Below are positions 55,591 through 64,000 of a stretch of 64,000 nt of DNA, piece by piece; within the stretch, counting starts at the first letter, position 1; every line of letters starts with the position of its first letter. The stretch spans positions 310,001-374,000 of the forward strand of contig CAVRHO010000009.1 in NCBI GenBank assembly GCA_963721065.1, written 5' to 3'. The notes under the pieces are model-generated. The model did not search any database. It saw only the letters and a list, made by a program, of their open reading frames with translations, and was not told the DNA's origin. Origin of the DNA: CAWBLP01 sp963721065. GTDB taxonomy: Bacteria > Pseudomonadota > Alphaproteobacteria > Acetobacterales > Acetobacteraceae. The translations under genes and the position numbers were made by a program.

Positions 55591-56079
55591 CTACACCGCG
55601 TCGCCGCCTCTCCCCTGCACGTTTCGCCGAAGGCGCGGATCGACACGGAAATCGGTTTCCGTCACGCGCCACGACGCGACGGCGGGATGCCTGGGGTTCA
55701 GCAGCACGTTGTATTCCTCGGTCGCGATCCCGTCGGGACGAAGGACCGCGGGCACGACGGCCGACGGGACGATGGCCGCCGCAGACCGAAGCGACGCGGC
55801 CCAGGAATCGCCAAAGCGGCGGCACGCGACCGGATCGTCCGCGGCGACGCTGGCGGTTTCCACCGCGGCCTTGTCGGGCAGGTCGATGGCAAAGGCACGC
55901 AAGGCCACCGGCAGCCGGGCTGGATCCAGATGCACCAGTTGTTCCAGCAGGGCCAATGAAAGATGCGCCGCGGCATAGACCACCGGCGTGCCGGGGCTGT
56001 TCCACCGCCCCCCGTAAAGCCGGGCTCCTTCGCCATCCAGCCGGTGGTAGCGCCCCAGGGCGAGACGCCAGACCCGCAC
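55591..56079 (-). CDS. RES-domain toxin (NAD+ phosphorylase-like)
   Basis: The 162-aa RES-fold toxin belongs to a family that depletes NAD+ by phosphorolysis. The catalytic residues by homology are visible: R25 in YGGRWNSPG, Y35 in VVYAAAH and E46 in LLEQLVHL, with the same 10- and 11-residue spacing as Arg31, Tyr41 and Glu52 of the Pseudomonas putida Res toxin (from memory). DGIATEEYNVLLNPRHPAV lies later. It overlaps the end of the antitoxin gene by a few bases, so the two form one operon with the antitoxin first. Confidence 0.9.
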   Translation of the reverse strand: MRVWRLALGRYHRLDGEGARLYGGRWNSPGTPVVYAAAHLSLALLEQLVHLDPARLPVALRAFAIDLPDKAAVETASVAADDPVACRRFGDSWAASLRSAAAIVPSAVVPAVLRPDGIATEEYNVLLNPRHPAVASWRVTETDFRVDPRLRRNVQGRGGDAV

Positions 56080-56507
56080 TACTCGACGACGCCGTGCGCG
56101 ATGCGCCCCAGCACCGCCTCGACAATCCGGCCGCCTTCTTCGGTGTCGAGCAGGTCGAGCGGCCGTTCGCCCCCGAGCGCGCCATTGCGATCACGCAGCC
56201 AGTCATGCGCGTTGGGCCGGTCGCCCAGCACCTCGTCGGCAACGGCCTGGATGCGCGCCAGTCGCACCACGAAGTCGCTCTGCTCGCGCGACAACGTGCC
56301 CTTCTGTCGGCGGGCATACAGTGTGCGGCGCGGGATGAAGTGCGCTTCGAGCTCCGGCTCGCTGATCACGCCATCAACGATCAGGCGCTCCAGCGTCGCC
56401 ATCGGCAGGCCGTCGCGCACGGCGTCCACCAGGCCGAGTTCGGCTACCTTCCCCTTCCGGACGCCGATCGGGCCGAGCATGTGCTCCACTGCGGCAGTCG
56501 CTATCAT
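56079..56507 (-). CDS. Xre/MbcA/ParS-type antitoxin
   Basis: The 142-aa antitoxin has an N-terminal Xre-like region (about 25-75, IVDGVISEPELEAHFIPRRT and LYARRQKGTLSREQSDFVVRLARI) that should bind DNA for autoregulation. A C-terminal MbcA/ParS/Xre toxin-binding domain follows (VADEVLGDRPNAHDWLRDRN, GERPLDLLDTEEGGRIVEAVLGRI). The ATG at 56507 is favoured; an ATG 27 bases earlier is also in frame. It is directly followed by the RES toxin gene. Confidence 0.88.
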   Translation of the reverse strand: MIATAAVEHMLGPIGVRKGKVAELGLVDAVRDGLPMATLERLIVDGVISEPELEAHFIPRRTLYARRQKGTLSREQSDFVVRLARIQAVADEVLGDRPNAHDWLRDRNGALGGERPLDLLDTEEGGRIVEAVLGRIAHGVVE

Positions 56508-56641
56508 GACCAGGACCTTAGGGACGATGTGCAATCATGCCCCAATAGATGGGCGTGGCTGCACATGCCGTCAAGCGCTGCTGCAGGGCGACGGGCGTGC
56601 CGCGACCAGAGCGGATGCACCACTCTGGTCGCGTCTCCGCC

Positions 56642-58006
56642 TTACCTGCAGGCCGCCTCGATCGACTCCCCGACGATCTGCACGATCCGGTCCAGCGTGT
56701 CCTCCGGCGTCATCAGCGGCGGTGCCAGGCACAGCGAGTCGCCGCTGGCCGGCGGTCCGTCGCTGGCGCCGCGCTGGCGCATGATCAGGCCGCGCTGCAT
56801 CGCCTCGGCCACCACCTTGGCGCCCAGCCCGGCGGCCGGCTTGCGGCTGGCCTTGTCCTCCACCAGTTCCACCGCGCCCAGCATGCCCAGTCCGCGCACG
56901 TCGCCCACCGCCGGCAGGCTGTGGAGCGTCTGCAGCCCGTCCTGCAGGCGCTTGCCCATCACCGCGGCGCGCTCCACCAGACCCTCGCGCTCGATCAGCT
57001 CCACATTGGCCAGGCCCACGGCGCAGCAGGCCGGATGGCCGGAATAGGTGGCGGCGTGCATGAAGCGCTCGGGCATCGGCGCGTCCTCGATCACCTCGTG
57101 GATGCGCTTGGACACCATCACCCCGCCCAGCGGCAGGTAGCCGGAGGTGACGCCCTTGGCGAAGGACATCAGGTCCGGCTGCACGCCCCAGTGGCCCAGG
57201 GCGAACCAGCGACCGGTGCGGCCGAAGCCGGTGATCACCTCGTCCGCGATCAGCAGCACGTTGTGCCGGTCGCAGATTTCCCGCAGCCGGGGGAAGTAGG
57301 TGGCGGGCGGCACGATCACCCCGCCGGCGCCCATCACCGGTTCGGCAATCACCGCGGCGACCGTATCGGCGCCCTCGGCCTGGATCATCTCTTCCACCGC
57401 GTCGGCGGCGCCGATGCCGGCGTCGCCGTTGCCCGGCCAGCGATACGGATACGGCGGCGCCACCTGCAGGAAGTTGGGCACCAGCGGGCCGAACATCTTG
57501 GCATAGCCCGGCAGGCTGGTGGCGCTCATCGCCGCCATGGTGACGCCGTGATAGCCGTAGCGGCGGGAGATGATCTTCACCTTGTCCGGCTTGCCCATCC
57601 GCTTCCAGTGGTAGCGGGCGAACTTGAAGGCGCTTTCATTGGATTCCGCGCCGCCGGTGGTGAAATACACCGCCGCCATGTTGTCGTAGCCGATGCCGAC
57701 CAGCTTTTCCGCCAGCCGGATCGCCGGCTCGTTGGAGAAGCCGGTGTAGGCCGAGGCGTAGGCCAGCTTTTCCATCTGCGCCGCGGCAGCCTGCGCCAGT
57801 TCCTTGCGGCCGTGGCCGGCATTGACGTTCCACAGCGCCGACAGCCCGTCGATGTATTCGCGCCCGTCCGAGGTGCGCAGCATGGCGCCGCGGCCCTCCA
57901 CGAAGATCTGCGCCTTGGCGTGCTCCTTCGGGTGGTGCAGCGGGTGGATCAGGTGGCGCTGGTCGGTGGCGAGCAGCGTGTCGCCGGGGGAAGCTACATC
58001 ATTCAT
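56642..58006 (-). CDS. Class III (omega) aminotransferase
   Basis: The 454-aa PLP enzyme has YFTTGGAESNESAFKFARYH, ISRRYGYHGVTMAAMSATSL, the strand-aspartate LLIADEVITGFGRTG and the PLP lysine in SFAKGVTSGYLPLGG, all hallmarks of omega-amino acid:pyruvate or related class III aminotransferases. The N-terminus LIHPLHHPKEHAKAQIFVEG is typical of the beta-alanine/putrescine-type subgroup. The precise amine donor is not determinable. It starts at 58006, downstream of the monomeric isocitrate dehydrogenase and its terminator. Confidence 0.93.
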   Translation of the reverse strand: MNDVASPGDTLLATDQRHLIHPLHHPKEHAKAQIFVEGRGAMLRTSDGREYIDGLSALWNVNAGHGRKELAQAAAAQMEKLAYASAYTGFSNEPAIRLAEKLVGIGYDNMAAVYFTTGGAESNESAFKFARYHWKRMGKPDKVKIISRRYGYHGVTMAAMSATSLPGYAKMFGPLVPNFLQVAPPYPYRWPGNGDAGIGAADAVEEMIQAEGADTVAAVIAEPVMGAGGVIVPPATYFPRLREICDRHNVLLIADEVITGFGRTGRWFALGHWGVQPDLMSFAKGVTSGYLPLGGVMVSKRIHEVIEDAPMPERFMHAATYSGHPACCAVGLANVELIEREGLVERAAVMGKRLQDGLQTLHSLPAVGDVRGLGMLGAVELVEDKASRKPAAGLGAKVVAEAMQRGLIMRQRGASDGPPASGDSLCLAPPLMTPEDTLDRIVQIVGESIEAACR

Positions 58007-58218
58007 CGCGGTCGCCCTGCTGAAAGAGGTCGGTTACCTGGGGGCACCGTGCCCCTTTCCGCGCGCGGGTCAAGTACGAAGCGGGCCGGTCCGGTGATTC
58101 TGATTTCGGTGGGGGGCTGCGGTGCGGGAAGCCGGGAAAGCCGGCGGCAGCCCTCGCCAGCCAGGTGCTCGCCGGTCAGGATCCCGATAAGGCACGGGCC
58201 AACGCGACAACAGGCAAG

Positions 58219-58250
58219 AAAAAACCCGCCCCGGTCGCCCAGGGCGGGTT
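58219..58250 (-). terminator. Intrinsic terminator after the monomeric isocitrate dehydrogenase gene
   Basis: On the minus strand a 7-bp GC stem (CCCGCCC / GGGCGGG, extended by AA/TT) with a 10-base loop is followed by TTTTTT. It sits 15 bases after the stop of the idh gene, the expected place for Rho-independent termination. Confidence 0.85.
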
Positions 58251-58264
58251 CGCCTGACCCCGCC

Positions 58265-60487
58265 TCAGACCGAAGCGATCGCGGCGTTCAGCGTCGCACT
58301 CGGCCGCATCGCCGCCGAGGCCTTCGCCGGATCGGGCAGGTAGTAACCACCGATATCAACCGGCTTGCCCTGCGCGCCGATCAGCTCGGCATTGATCTTG
58401 TCCTCGTTGGCCGCCAGCGTCTCGGCCAGCGGCTTGAACCGGGCCTGCAGCGTCGCGCTCTTGTCCTGCGCAGCCAGCGCCTGCGCCCAGTAGAGCGCCA
58501 GGTAGAAGTGGCTGCCGCGATTGTCGATCTGGCCGACCTTGCGCGCGGGTGAGCGGTTGAACTCCAGGATCTTGCCGTTCGCGGTATCCAGCGTGTCGGC
58601 CAGAACCTGCACGTCGGCGTTCTTGCGGCTCTGCGCCAGATGCTCCAGCGAGGCCCCCAGCGCGAGGAACTCGCCCAGCGAATCCCAGCGCAGATAGCCC
58701 TCCTGCTGGAACTGCTCCACGTGCTTGGGCGCCGACCCGCCGGCACCGGTCTCGAACAGTCCGCCGCCCGCCAGCAGCGGAACGATCGACAGCATCTTGG
58801 CCGAGGTGCCAAGCTCCATGATCGGGAACAGGTCCGTCAGGTAGTCGCGCAGCACGTTGCCGGTGACCGAGATCGTGTCCTGCCCCTTGCGAATGCGATC
58901 CAGCGAGAACTTCATCGCCTCGACCGGCGCCAGGATGCGGATGTCCAGCCCCGACGTGTCCTCGTCCTTCAGGTACTTCTCGACCTTGGCGATCACCTGG
59001 GCATCGTGCGCGCGCTTTGCATCCAGCCAGAACACCGCCGGCGTGTTGGTCAGGCGCGCGCGGCGCACCCCCAGCTTCACCCAGTCCTGGATCGGAGCGT
59101 CCTTGACCTGGCACATGCGGAAGATGTCGCCGGTCTCCACCGGACGTTCCAGCAGCACCGTGCCGTCGTCGGACACCACGCGCACCGTGCCCCCCGCGGG
59201 CATTTCGAACGTCTTGTCGTGCGACCCGTATTCCTCCGCCTGCTGCGCCATCAGTCCCACGTTCGGCACGGTGCCCATCGTGCGGGGGTCGAACGCGCCG
59301 TGCGCCTTGCAGTCCTCGATGACCGTCTGGTACATCCGCGCGTAGCAACGATCGGGGATCACCGCCTTCACGTCGTGCAGCTTGCCGTCGGCGCCCCACA
59401 TCTTGCCCGACTCGCGGATCATCGCCGGCATCGACGCATCCACGATCACGTCGCTCGGCACATGCAGGTTGGTAATCCCGCGGTCCGAATTCACCATGGC
59501 GAGCCCGGGCCGCTTCGCATACTCGGCCTTGATATCGGCCTTGATCGCCTCCCGTTCGGCCTCGGGCAGAGTCTCGACCCGTGCCAGCAGATCGCCCATG
59601 CCGTTGTTCGGGTTCGCGCCGAGGCGCTTCAGCGTGGCTTCGTGCTTCTTGAAAACGTCGGCGAAGAACTCGGAAACGCAGTGACCGAACAGGATGGGGT
59701 CGGAGACCTTCATCATGGTCGCCTTCAGGTGCAGCGAGAACAACACCCCTTCCTTCTTCGCCGCCTCGATCTGCTCGGCCAGGAATGCGTGCAGCGCCTT
59801 GCGGCTCATGGTCGCCGCGTCGATGATCTCGCCGGCCTTCAGCGGCGTCTTCTCCTTCAGCACGGTGGTGCCGCCGTCCGCGCCCACCAGTTCGATGCGG
59901 GCATTGGTCGGCGCCGCCACGGTGGTGGAAACCTCCGAGCCATAGAAGTCACCGCCCGACATGTGCGCCACATGCGACTTGGAGTCCGGGCTCCACGCGC
60001 CCATCCGGTGCGGATTGTTGCGCGCGTACTGCTTCACGGCACCAGCAGCGCGGCGGTCGGAATTGCCCTCACGCAGCACGGGGTTCACGGCGCTGCCCAG
60101 CACCTTGGCATAGCGGGTGCGAATGTCCTTCTCGGCATCGGTCGTGGCGCTGTCCGGATAGTCCGGCACGTTATAGCCCTTGCCTTGCAGTTCCCGGATC
60201 GCAGCCTTAAGCTGCGGGATCGAGGCCGAGATGTTGGGCAGCTTGATGATGTTGGCCTCGGGCCGCATCGCCAGTTGGCCAAGTTCGGCCAACTCGTCGT
60301 TGATCCGCTGCGCCGGCGTCAGTTTCTCGGGAAAATTGGCCAGGATGCGGCCGGTCAGCGAAATGTCCTTCAGCTTCATCGTCACGCCGGCCGTGCCGAC
60401 GAAGGCTTCGACGATCGGCAGCAGGGAGAACGTCGCGAGCGCCGGCGCTTCATCGACCTTGGTCCAAACGATTTCGAGATCTGACAT
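58265..60487 (-). CDS. NADP-dependent isocitrate dehydrogenase, monomeric type
   Basis: Oxidises isocitrate to 2-oxoglutarate and CO2 with NADP in the TCA cycle. The 740-aa product matches the monomeric (IDH-II) family in length and sequence: opening LEIVWTKVDEAPALATFSLL, then AYVGT-like FVGTAGVTMKLKDISLTGRI, KLPNISASIPQLKAAIRELQ, NPVLREGNSDRRA, HKATMMKVSDPILFG-like segments and YLALYWAQALAAQD near the end. The ATG at 60487 has GGAGGTG. It is divergent from the other isocitrate dehydrogenase gene, 132 bases away. The common symbol is icd or idh, but naming for this type varies. Confidence 0.96.
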   Translation of the reverse strand: MSDLEIVWTKVDEAPALATFSLLPIVEAFVGTAGVTMKLKDISLTGRILANFPEKLTPAQRINDELAELGQLAMRPEANIIKLPNISASIPQLKAAIRELQGKGYNVPDYPDSATTDAEKDIRTRYAKVLGSAVNPVLREGNSDRRAAGAVKQYARNNPHRMGAWSPDSKSHVAHMSGGDFYGSEVSTTVAAPTNARIELVGADGGTTVLKEKTPLKAGEIIDAATMSRKALHAFLAEQIEAAKKEGVLFSLHLKATMMKVSDPILFGHCVSEFFADVFKKHEATLKRLGANPNNGMGDLLARVETLPEAEREAIKADIKAEYAKRPGLAMVNSDRGITNLHVPSDVIVDASMPAMIRESGKMWGADGKLHDVKAVIPDRCYARMYQTVIEDCKAHGAFDPRTMGTVPNVGLMAQQAEEYGSHDKTFEMPAGGTVRVVSDDGTVLLERPVETGDIFRMCQVKDAPIQDWVKLGVRRARLTNTPAVFWLDAKRAHDAQVIAKVEKYLKDEDTSGLDIRILAPVEAMKFSLDRIRKGQDTISVTGNVLRDYLTDLFPIMELGTSAKMLSIVPLLAGGGLFETGAGGSAPKHVEQFQQEGYLRWDSLGEFLALGASLEHLAQSRKNADVQVLADTLDTANGKILEFNRSPARKVGQIDNRGSHFYLALYWAQALAAQDKSATLQARFKPLAETLAANEDKINAELIGAQGKPVDIGGYYLPDPAKASAAMRPSATLNAAIASV

Positions 60488-60619
60488 GCTTGCACCTCCG
60501 CGTGCCGGGCTGGTCTCGGCTGAGTTGAACGATCCACGAATTCGGTGCGCCTTGTCGCACCGGCGTGCGGGAAGGGCAAGCGGGGCCGACCGGCGTCAGG
60601 CTTGGACACGGGGGCAATC

Positions 60620-61837
60620 ATGGCGAAGATCAGGGTAAAGACCCCGCTGGTTGAGCTGGACGGCGACGAGATGACCCGTGTCATCTGGGGCTTCATCAAA
60701 GACAGGCTGATCCTGCCATACCTTGATATCGACCTGAAATACTTCGACCTGGGGATCGAATACCGCGACCGGACCGACGACCAGGTGACGGTGGCCGCCG
60801 CGCACGCCATCGCCCGTTACGGCGTGGGCGTGAAGTGCGCCACCATCACCCCGGATGAGGCACGCATGACGGCGTTCGGCCTGAAGCGGATGTACCGCAG
60901 CCCGAACGGCACCCTGCGGCACATCCTGGACGGCACGATCTTCCGCGAGCCGATCATCTGCAGGAACGTGCCCCGCCTGGTGCCAGGCTGGACCCGGCCG
61001 ATCGTCATCGGCCGCCATGCCTACGGCGACCTCTACCGCGCCACCGAGATGACCATCCCCGGCCCCGGCAAGGTGACCCTCACCTACCAGCCGGCGGATG
61101 GCAGCCCGGCGCAGACGCTGGACGTGCACGAATTCGGCGCCGGCGGCGGCGCGGCAATGGCGATGCACAACACCCGCCCGTCGATCGAAGGTTTCGCCCG
61201 TGCCAGCTTCAACTACGCGCTGGCGCGCGGCTGGCCGCTGTATTTCTCCACCAAGAACACGATCCTGAAATCCTACGACGGCATGTTCAAGGACATCTTC
61301 CAGAGGATCTACGAGACGGAGTTCAAGGCCGCATTCGACAGGAAGGGCCTGACCTACGAGCACCGCCTGATCGACGACATGGTGGCCTGCGCCCTGAAGT
61401 GGCACGGCGGCTATGTCTGGGCCTGCAAGAACTATGACGGCGACGTGCAGTCCGACATCGTCGCCCAGGGCTTCGGATCGCCCGGCCTGATGACCAGCGT
61501 GCTGCTGAGCCCGGACGGCAGGACGGTGGAGACCGAGGCCGCCCACGGCACGGTGACCCGCCATTACCGCCAGCACCAGCAGGGCAAGGAGACCAGCACC
61601 AACCCGATCGCCTCGGTCTTCGCCTGGACGCGCGGGCTGATCTACCGCGGCCGGTTCGACGACACGCCGGACGTGGTGCAGTTCGCCCAGGCACTGGAGA
61701 CGGTATGCGTGGAGACGGTGGAAGCCGGCTTCATGACCCGGGACCTGGCAAGCCTGATCGGCCCGGACCAACCGTGGATGAGCACCCAGGCGTTTCTGGC
61801 GAAGCTGGACGAGAACCTGAAGAAAGCAGTGGGGTAG
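60620..61837 (+). CDS. icd: NADP-dependent isocitrate dehydrogenase, dimeric (eukaryote-like) type
   Basis: This 405-aa homodimeric IDH belongs to the subfamily shared by many alphaproteobacteria and mitochondria and is unrelated in sequence to the divergent monomeric enzyme. It has VKTPLVELDGDEMTRVIWGF, CATITPDEARMTAFGLKRMY, SPNGTLRHILDGTIFREPII, IVIGRHAYGDLYRATEMTI, the catalytic Tyr/Lys/Asp region LIDDMVACALKWHGGYVW, and TVTRHYRQHQQGKETSTNPI. The ATG at 60620 gives the family length and omits a low-similarity upstream extension. Confidence 0.96.
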   Translation: MAKIRVKTPLVELDGDEMTRVIWGFIKDRLILPYLDIDLKYFDLGIEYRDRTDDQVTVAAAHAIARYGVGVKCATITPDEARMTAFGLKRMYRSPNGTLRHILDGTIFREPIICRNVPRLVPGWTRPIVIGRHAYGDLYRATEMTIPGPGKVTLTYQPADGSPAQTLDVHEFGAGGGAAMAMHNTRPSIEGFARASFNYALARGWPLYFSTKNTILKSYDGMFKDIFQRIYETEFKAAFDRKGLTYEHRLIDDMVACALKWHGGYVWACKNYDGDVQSDIVAQGFGSPGLMTSVLLSPDGRTVETEAAHGTVTRHYRQHQQGKETSTNPIASVFAWTRGLIYRGRFDDTPDVVQFAQALETVCVETVEAGFMTRDLASLIGPDQPWMSTQAFLAKLDENLKKAVG

Positions 61838-61876
61838 GACCGGCCGACGCGGACGACGGCTTCCGGTGCGCGCCCT

Positions 61877-61924
61877 CCGCCTGAGTCCCCCTCCGCCTGA
61901 GTCCCCCTCCGCCCGAGTCAGGGT
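61877..61924. repeat. Three 16-bp tandem repeats
   Basis: Units 61877-61892 and 61893-61908 are identical (ccgcctgagtccccct); the third, 61909-61924, is degenerate. The intergenic copy-number-type repeat lies after icd. Confidence 0.8.
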
Positions 61925-62056
61925 CGGCGAAGCGGGATTGGATTGCAGCCCCCTTCGCGCACCCTGACGGTGTACAGGCGAACATCGGCCAAACCCCAGG
62001 CCGGCCACCCCGGTATCGCGGACCGGCACCTCCGGCCGGTCCAGCAGCACGCGCCT

Positions 62057-62377
62057 TCAGCTTTGCGGATGCGCCGCCTGTGCCTTGGCGAAGGCGGCCT
62101 TCTGTTCGGCACTCGCCTCCTTCTGGTATTTCGCCTGCCATTCCTTGTACGGCATGCCGTACACGATCTCCCGCGCATCCGGGTCGGCCAGGCCGATCCC
62201 CTGGGCCTCCGCCGCTTCGCGGTACCACCGGCTCAGGCAGTTCCGGCAGAATCCGGCCAGGTTCATCATGTCGATGTTCTGCACGTCGGTCCGTTCGCGC
62301 AGGTGCTGCACCAGGCGGCGGAACGCCGCGGCCTCCAGTTCGGTGCGGGTCTGGTCGTCAAACGTGGGTGCGGACAT
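62057..62377 (-). CDS. DUF1244 protein
   Basis: The 106-aa protein of the DUF1244 family is widespread in alphaproteobacteria and has unknown function. Conserved segments include AFRRLVQHLRERTDVQNIDM, MNLAGFCRNCLSRWYREAAE and DPDAREIVYGMPYKEWQAKY. The Cys pair in FCRNC may bind metal. The start at 62377 has GAGGAGG upstream. It converges with icd and is divergent from the binding protein gene. Confidence 0.92.
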   Translation of the reverse strand: MSAPTFDDQTRTELEAAAFRRLVQHLRERTDVQNIDMMNLAGFCRNCLSRWYREAAEAQGIGLADPDAREIVYGMPYKEWQAKYQKEASAEQKAAFAKAQAAHPQS

Positions 62378-62646
62378 TGCGGGCCTCCTCATGTTCGGGC
62401 TGATGCAGCAGATAGTGGCAATCGCCGGGGATTGCAGCCAGCCCCCGGGCCAGGCGCTGCCGGACCGGGTCGCACCCGGCGCGCGGTCCGCGCCGGCCGG
62501 GCGGACCGTATCGTCGCACCGCCCTGCCCCCTTTCTCGCGCACGGGCCCCGTTGCCCTGCCGATGCAGTTGTCGCAGGGTGCGCCGCCGCCATTCGGCCG
62601 CGGCACAGCGACAATCAAGCAAGAGACGCGTGGGAGACGACACGGC

Positions 62647-63855
62647 ATGATAACCAGACGAGCCGCCCTGGCGGGTGGCATTGTGGGCCTGGCGGGGTTG
62701 CAGACGCGCGCCCGGGCGGCGACACCCGGTGTGACCGCAACCGAGATCAAGATCGGCAACACCATGCCGTACAGCGGACCCGCATCCTCCTACGCCGCCA
62801 TCGGCAAGTCGGAGGTCGCATTCTTCAAGATGGTGAACGCCAAGGGCGGCGTGGCCGGCCACAAGATCAACTTCATTTCTCTGGACGACGGCTACCTGCC
62901 GCCACGCACGGTGGAAGACGTCCGCCGGCTGATCGAGCAGGAGGGCGTCGATTTCCTGTTCAACACGCTCGGCACGCCCACCAACTCGGCCATCGAGCGC
63001 TATGTGAACCACAAAAAGGTGCCGCACCTGTTCCTGGCCACCGGTGCGGACAAGTGGGGCAACTACAAAGAGTACCCGTGGACCATCGGCCTGCAGCCCA
63101 GCTATCGCACCGAGGCACAGATCTACGCCAAATACGCGCTGGAGCAGAAGCCGGACGCGAAGATCGCCATCCTCTACCAGAACGACGACTTCGGTAAGGA
63201 CTATGTCGATGGCGTGCGCGACGTGCTGGGCGCCGACTGGGACAAGCACGTGGTGAAGACCGCGTCCTATGAGGCGACCGACGCGACGATCGATTCACAG
63301 ATCGTCTCGCTGCAGGGCAGCGGCGCGGACGTGCTGGTGGCGGGCGCCGGGCCGAAGCAGGCGGCGCAGGCCATCCGCAAAGTGGCCGAACTGAACTGGA
63401 AGCCGATGTTCTTCATGACCAACGTGTCGATCTCGGCCGGGTCGGTCATGCGGCCCGCGGGGGCGAAGAACGGCATCGGCATCATCACCAGCGGCTGGCT
63501 GAAGGACAACACCGATCCGGCCTGGGCGCACGACGCCGGCATGAACGAATGGCGCAGCTTCATGGCCAAGTGGATGCCCAATGCCGACCTGACCGACAAC
63601 AATTATGTGTATGGATTTACAGCCTGCAGCGTAATGATGCACGTGCTGCACACCTGCAACGGTGATTTCTCACGCAAGAACGTGATGAAACAGGCCACCA
63701 GCATCAAGTCGCTGGAGGTGCCGACACTGCTGCCCGGCATCACGGTGTCCACCAGCCCCACCAACTACCACCCGATCCGCGCAATGCAACTGCAGAAGTG
63801 GAACGGCGAAACCTGGATCCGGTTCGGCGGCGTCATCGAGGGCGCCAAGGTCTAG
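62647..63855 (+). CDS. ABC transporter substrate-binding protein (branched-chain amino acid type)
   Basis: The 402-aa periplasmic binding protein has a signal peptide with a twin-arginine start (MITRRAALAGGIVGLAGL) cut near RARA. Type 1 periplasmic fold motifs of the LivJ/LivK group follow: TEIKIGNTMPYSGPASSYAA, GGVAGHKINFISLDDGYLPP, AILYQNDDFGKDYVDGVR and QGSGADVLVAGAGPKQAAQA. The ligand may be an amino acid or an aromatic/organic acid; it is unknown. No permease or ATPase genes follow within the window. Confidence 0.92.
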   Translation: MITRRAALAGGIVGLAGLQTRARAATPGVTATEIKIGNTMPYSGPASSYAAIGKSEVAFFKMVNAKGGVAGHKINFISLDDGYLPPRTVEDVRRLIEQEGVDFLFNTLGTPTNSAIERYVNHKKVPHLFLATGADKWGNYKEYPWTIGLQPSYRTEAQIYAKYALEQKPDAKIAILYQNDDFGKDYVDGVRDVLGADWDKHVVKTASYEATDATIDSQIVSLQGSGADVLVAGAGPKQAAQAIRKVAELNWKPMFFMTNVSISAGSVMRPAGAKNGIGIITSGWLKDNTDPAWAHDAGMNEWRSFMAKWMPNADLTDNNYVYGFTACSVMMHVLHTCNGDFSRKNVMKQATSIKSLEVPTLLPGITVSTSPTNYHPIRAMQLQKWNGETWIRFGGVIEGAKV

Positions 63856-63868
63856 CAGCCCCTTCAAC

Positions 63869-63894
63869 CCCGTCGCCGCGAACACGGCGACGGG
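63869..63894 (+). terminator. Hairpin after the binding protein gene
   Basis: A 10-bp perfect stem (cccgtcgccg / cggcgacggg) with a 6-base loop lies 13 bases after the stop. It lacks a T run, so it is a possible transcript-end structure rather than a strong intrinsic terminator. Confidence 0.5.
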
Positions 63895-64000
63895 CCGCTT
63901 GCCTGCCCGCTCCGCCCCGCGGCGACCGGTTGCGGACAAGGGATTTCGGCATATCGAGCGATTATGCTGATTGTTCCGCATTCGATCATGTCTTCTCTGT

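Noticed and set aside
63869..63894. Classical intrinsic terminator
   Set aside because: The stem is perfect but there is no following T run; it is listed only as a possible hairpin end.

Overview
The window is high-GC (roughly two-thirds G+C) bacterial chromosome, most likely from an alphaproteobacterium, and by gene flavour from Rhodospirillales/Acetobacteraceae. The signs are a MucR-type zinc-finger regulator, a separate GlyQ alpha subunit, a DUF1244 protein, PYP-like and P460-like proteins, and dispersed palindromic intergenic repeats of the kind common in that group. No rRNA, CRISPR array, phage or transposase was seen; the only RNA gene recognised is tRNA-Ser(GGA). Placement below class level is an inference.

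Layout. 1-5.8 kb: the end of an RND efflux operon (adaptor, then the first codons of the pump), mucR, a lipoprotein, trans-aconitate methyltransferase and a Nudix hydrolase. 6-11 kb: a large secreted six-haem cytochrome and the dgoK-dgoA pair of galactonate catabolism. 11-17 kb: a FUSC exporter, glyQ, a long RTX-like secreted protein, and several blocks of tandem or inverted repeats. 17-23 kb: small proteins, a broken ROK-family gene, rnhB, two exported proteins and a frameshifted MFS gene. 23-31 kb: a tripartite RND efflux operon (OMF, adaptor, pump) divergent from an OmpR-type two-component system; the pump gene and the sensor gene both carry single-base frameshifts. 31-42 kb: PepSY protein, tRNA-Ser, an LLM flavin oxidoreductase with an SDR, a kinase-less DUF4118 protein, an XRE regulator, a DsbA/HCCA isomerase-like protein, a second SDR, a ClC transporter and feoAB. 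42-47.7 kb: a small PYP-like PAS protein divergent from a GH63-like glucosidase, then a cupin and an enoyl-CoA hydratase. 48.4-54.1 kb: an accessory cluster of two ATP-grasp ligases (one frameshifted), an FAD/NAD(P)H N-oxygenase-like enzyme and a CelD-type acyltransferase. 54-64 kb: LLM oxidoreductase, a RES/Xre toxin-antitoxin pair, a class III aminotransferase, two unrelated NADP-isocitrate dehydrogenases back to back, DUF1244 and a branched-chain-amino-acid-type ABC binding protein.

The two points most worth a second look are the PYP-like protein, which keeps the chromophore cysteine and the Tyr/Glu pair at exact PYP spacing, and the ATP-grasp/N-oxygenase/acyltransferase cluster, which looks like a small-molecule or surface-polymer pathway. 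Single-base lesions also recur in four otherwise well-preserved genes (MFS, RND pump, histidine kinase, ATP-grasp). Correcting them restores plausible family lengths, so either these modules are decaying or the assembly has local indel errors.
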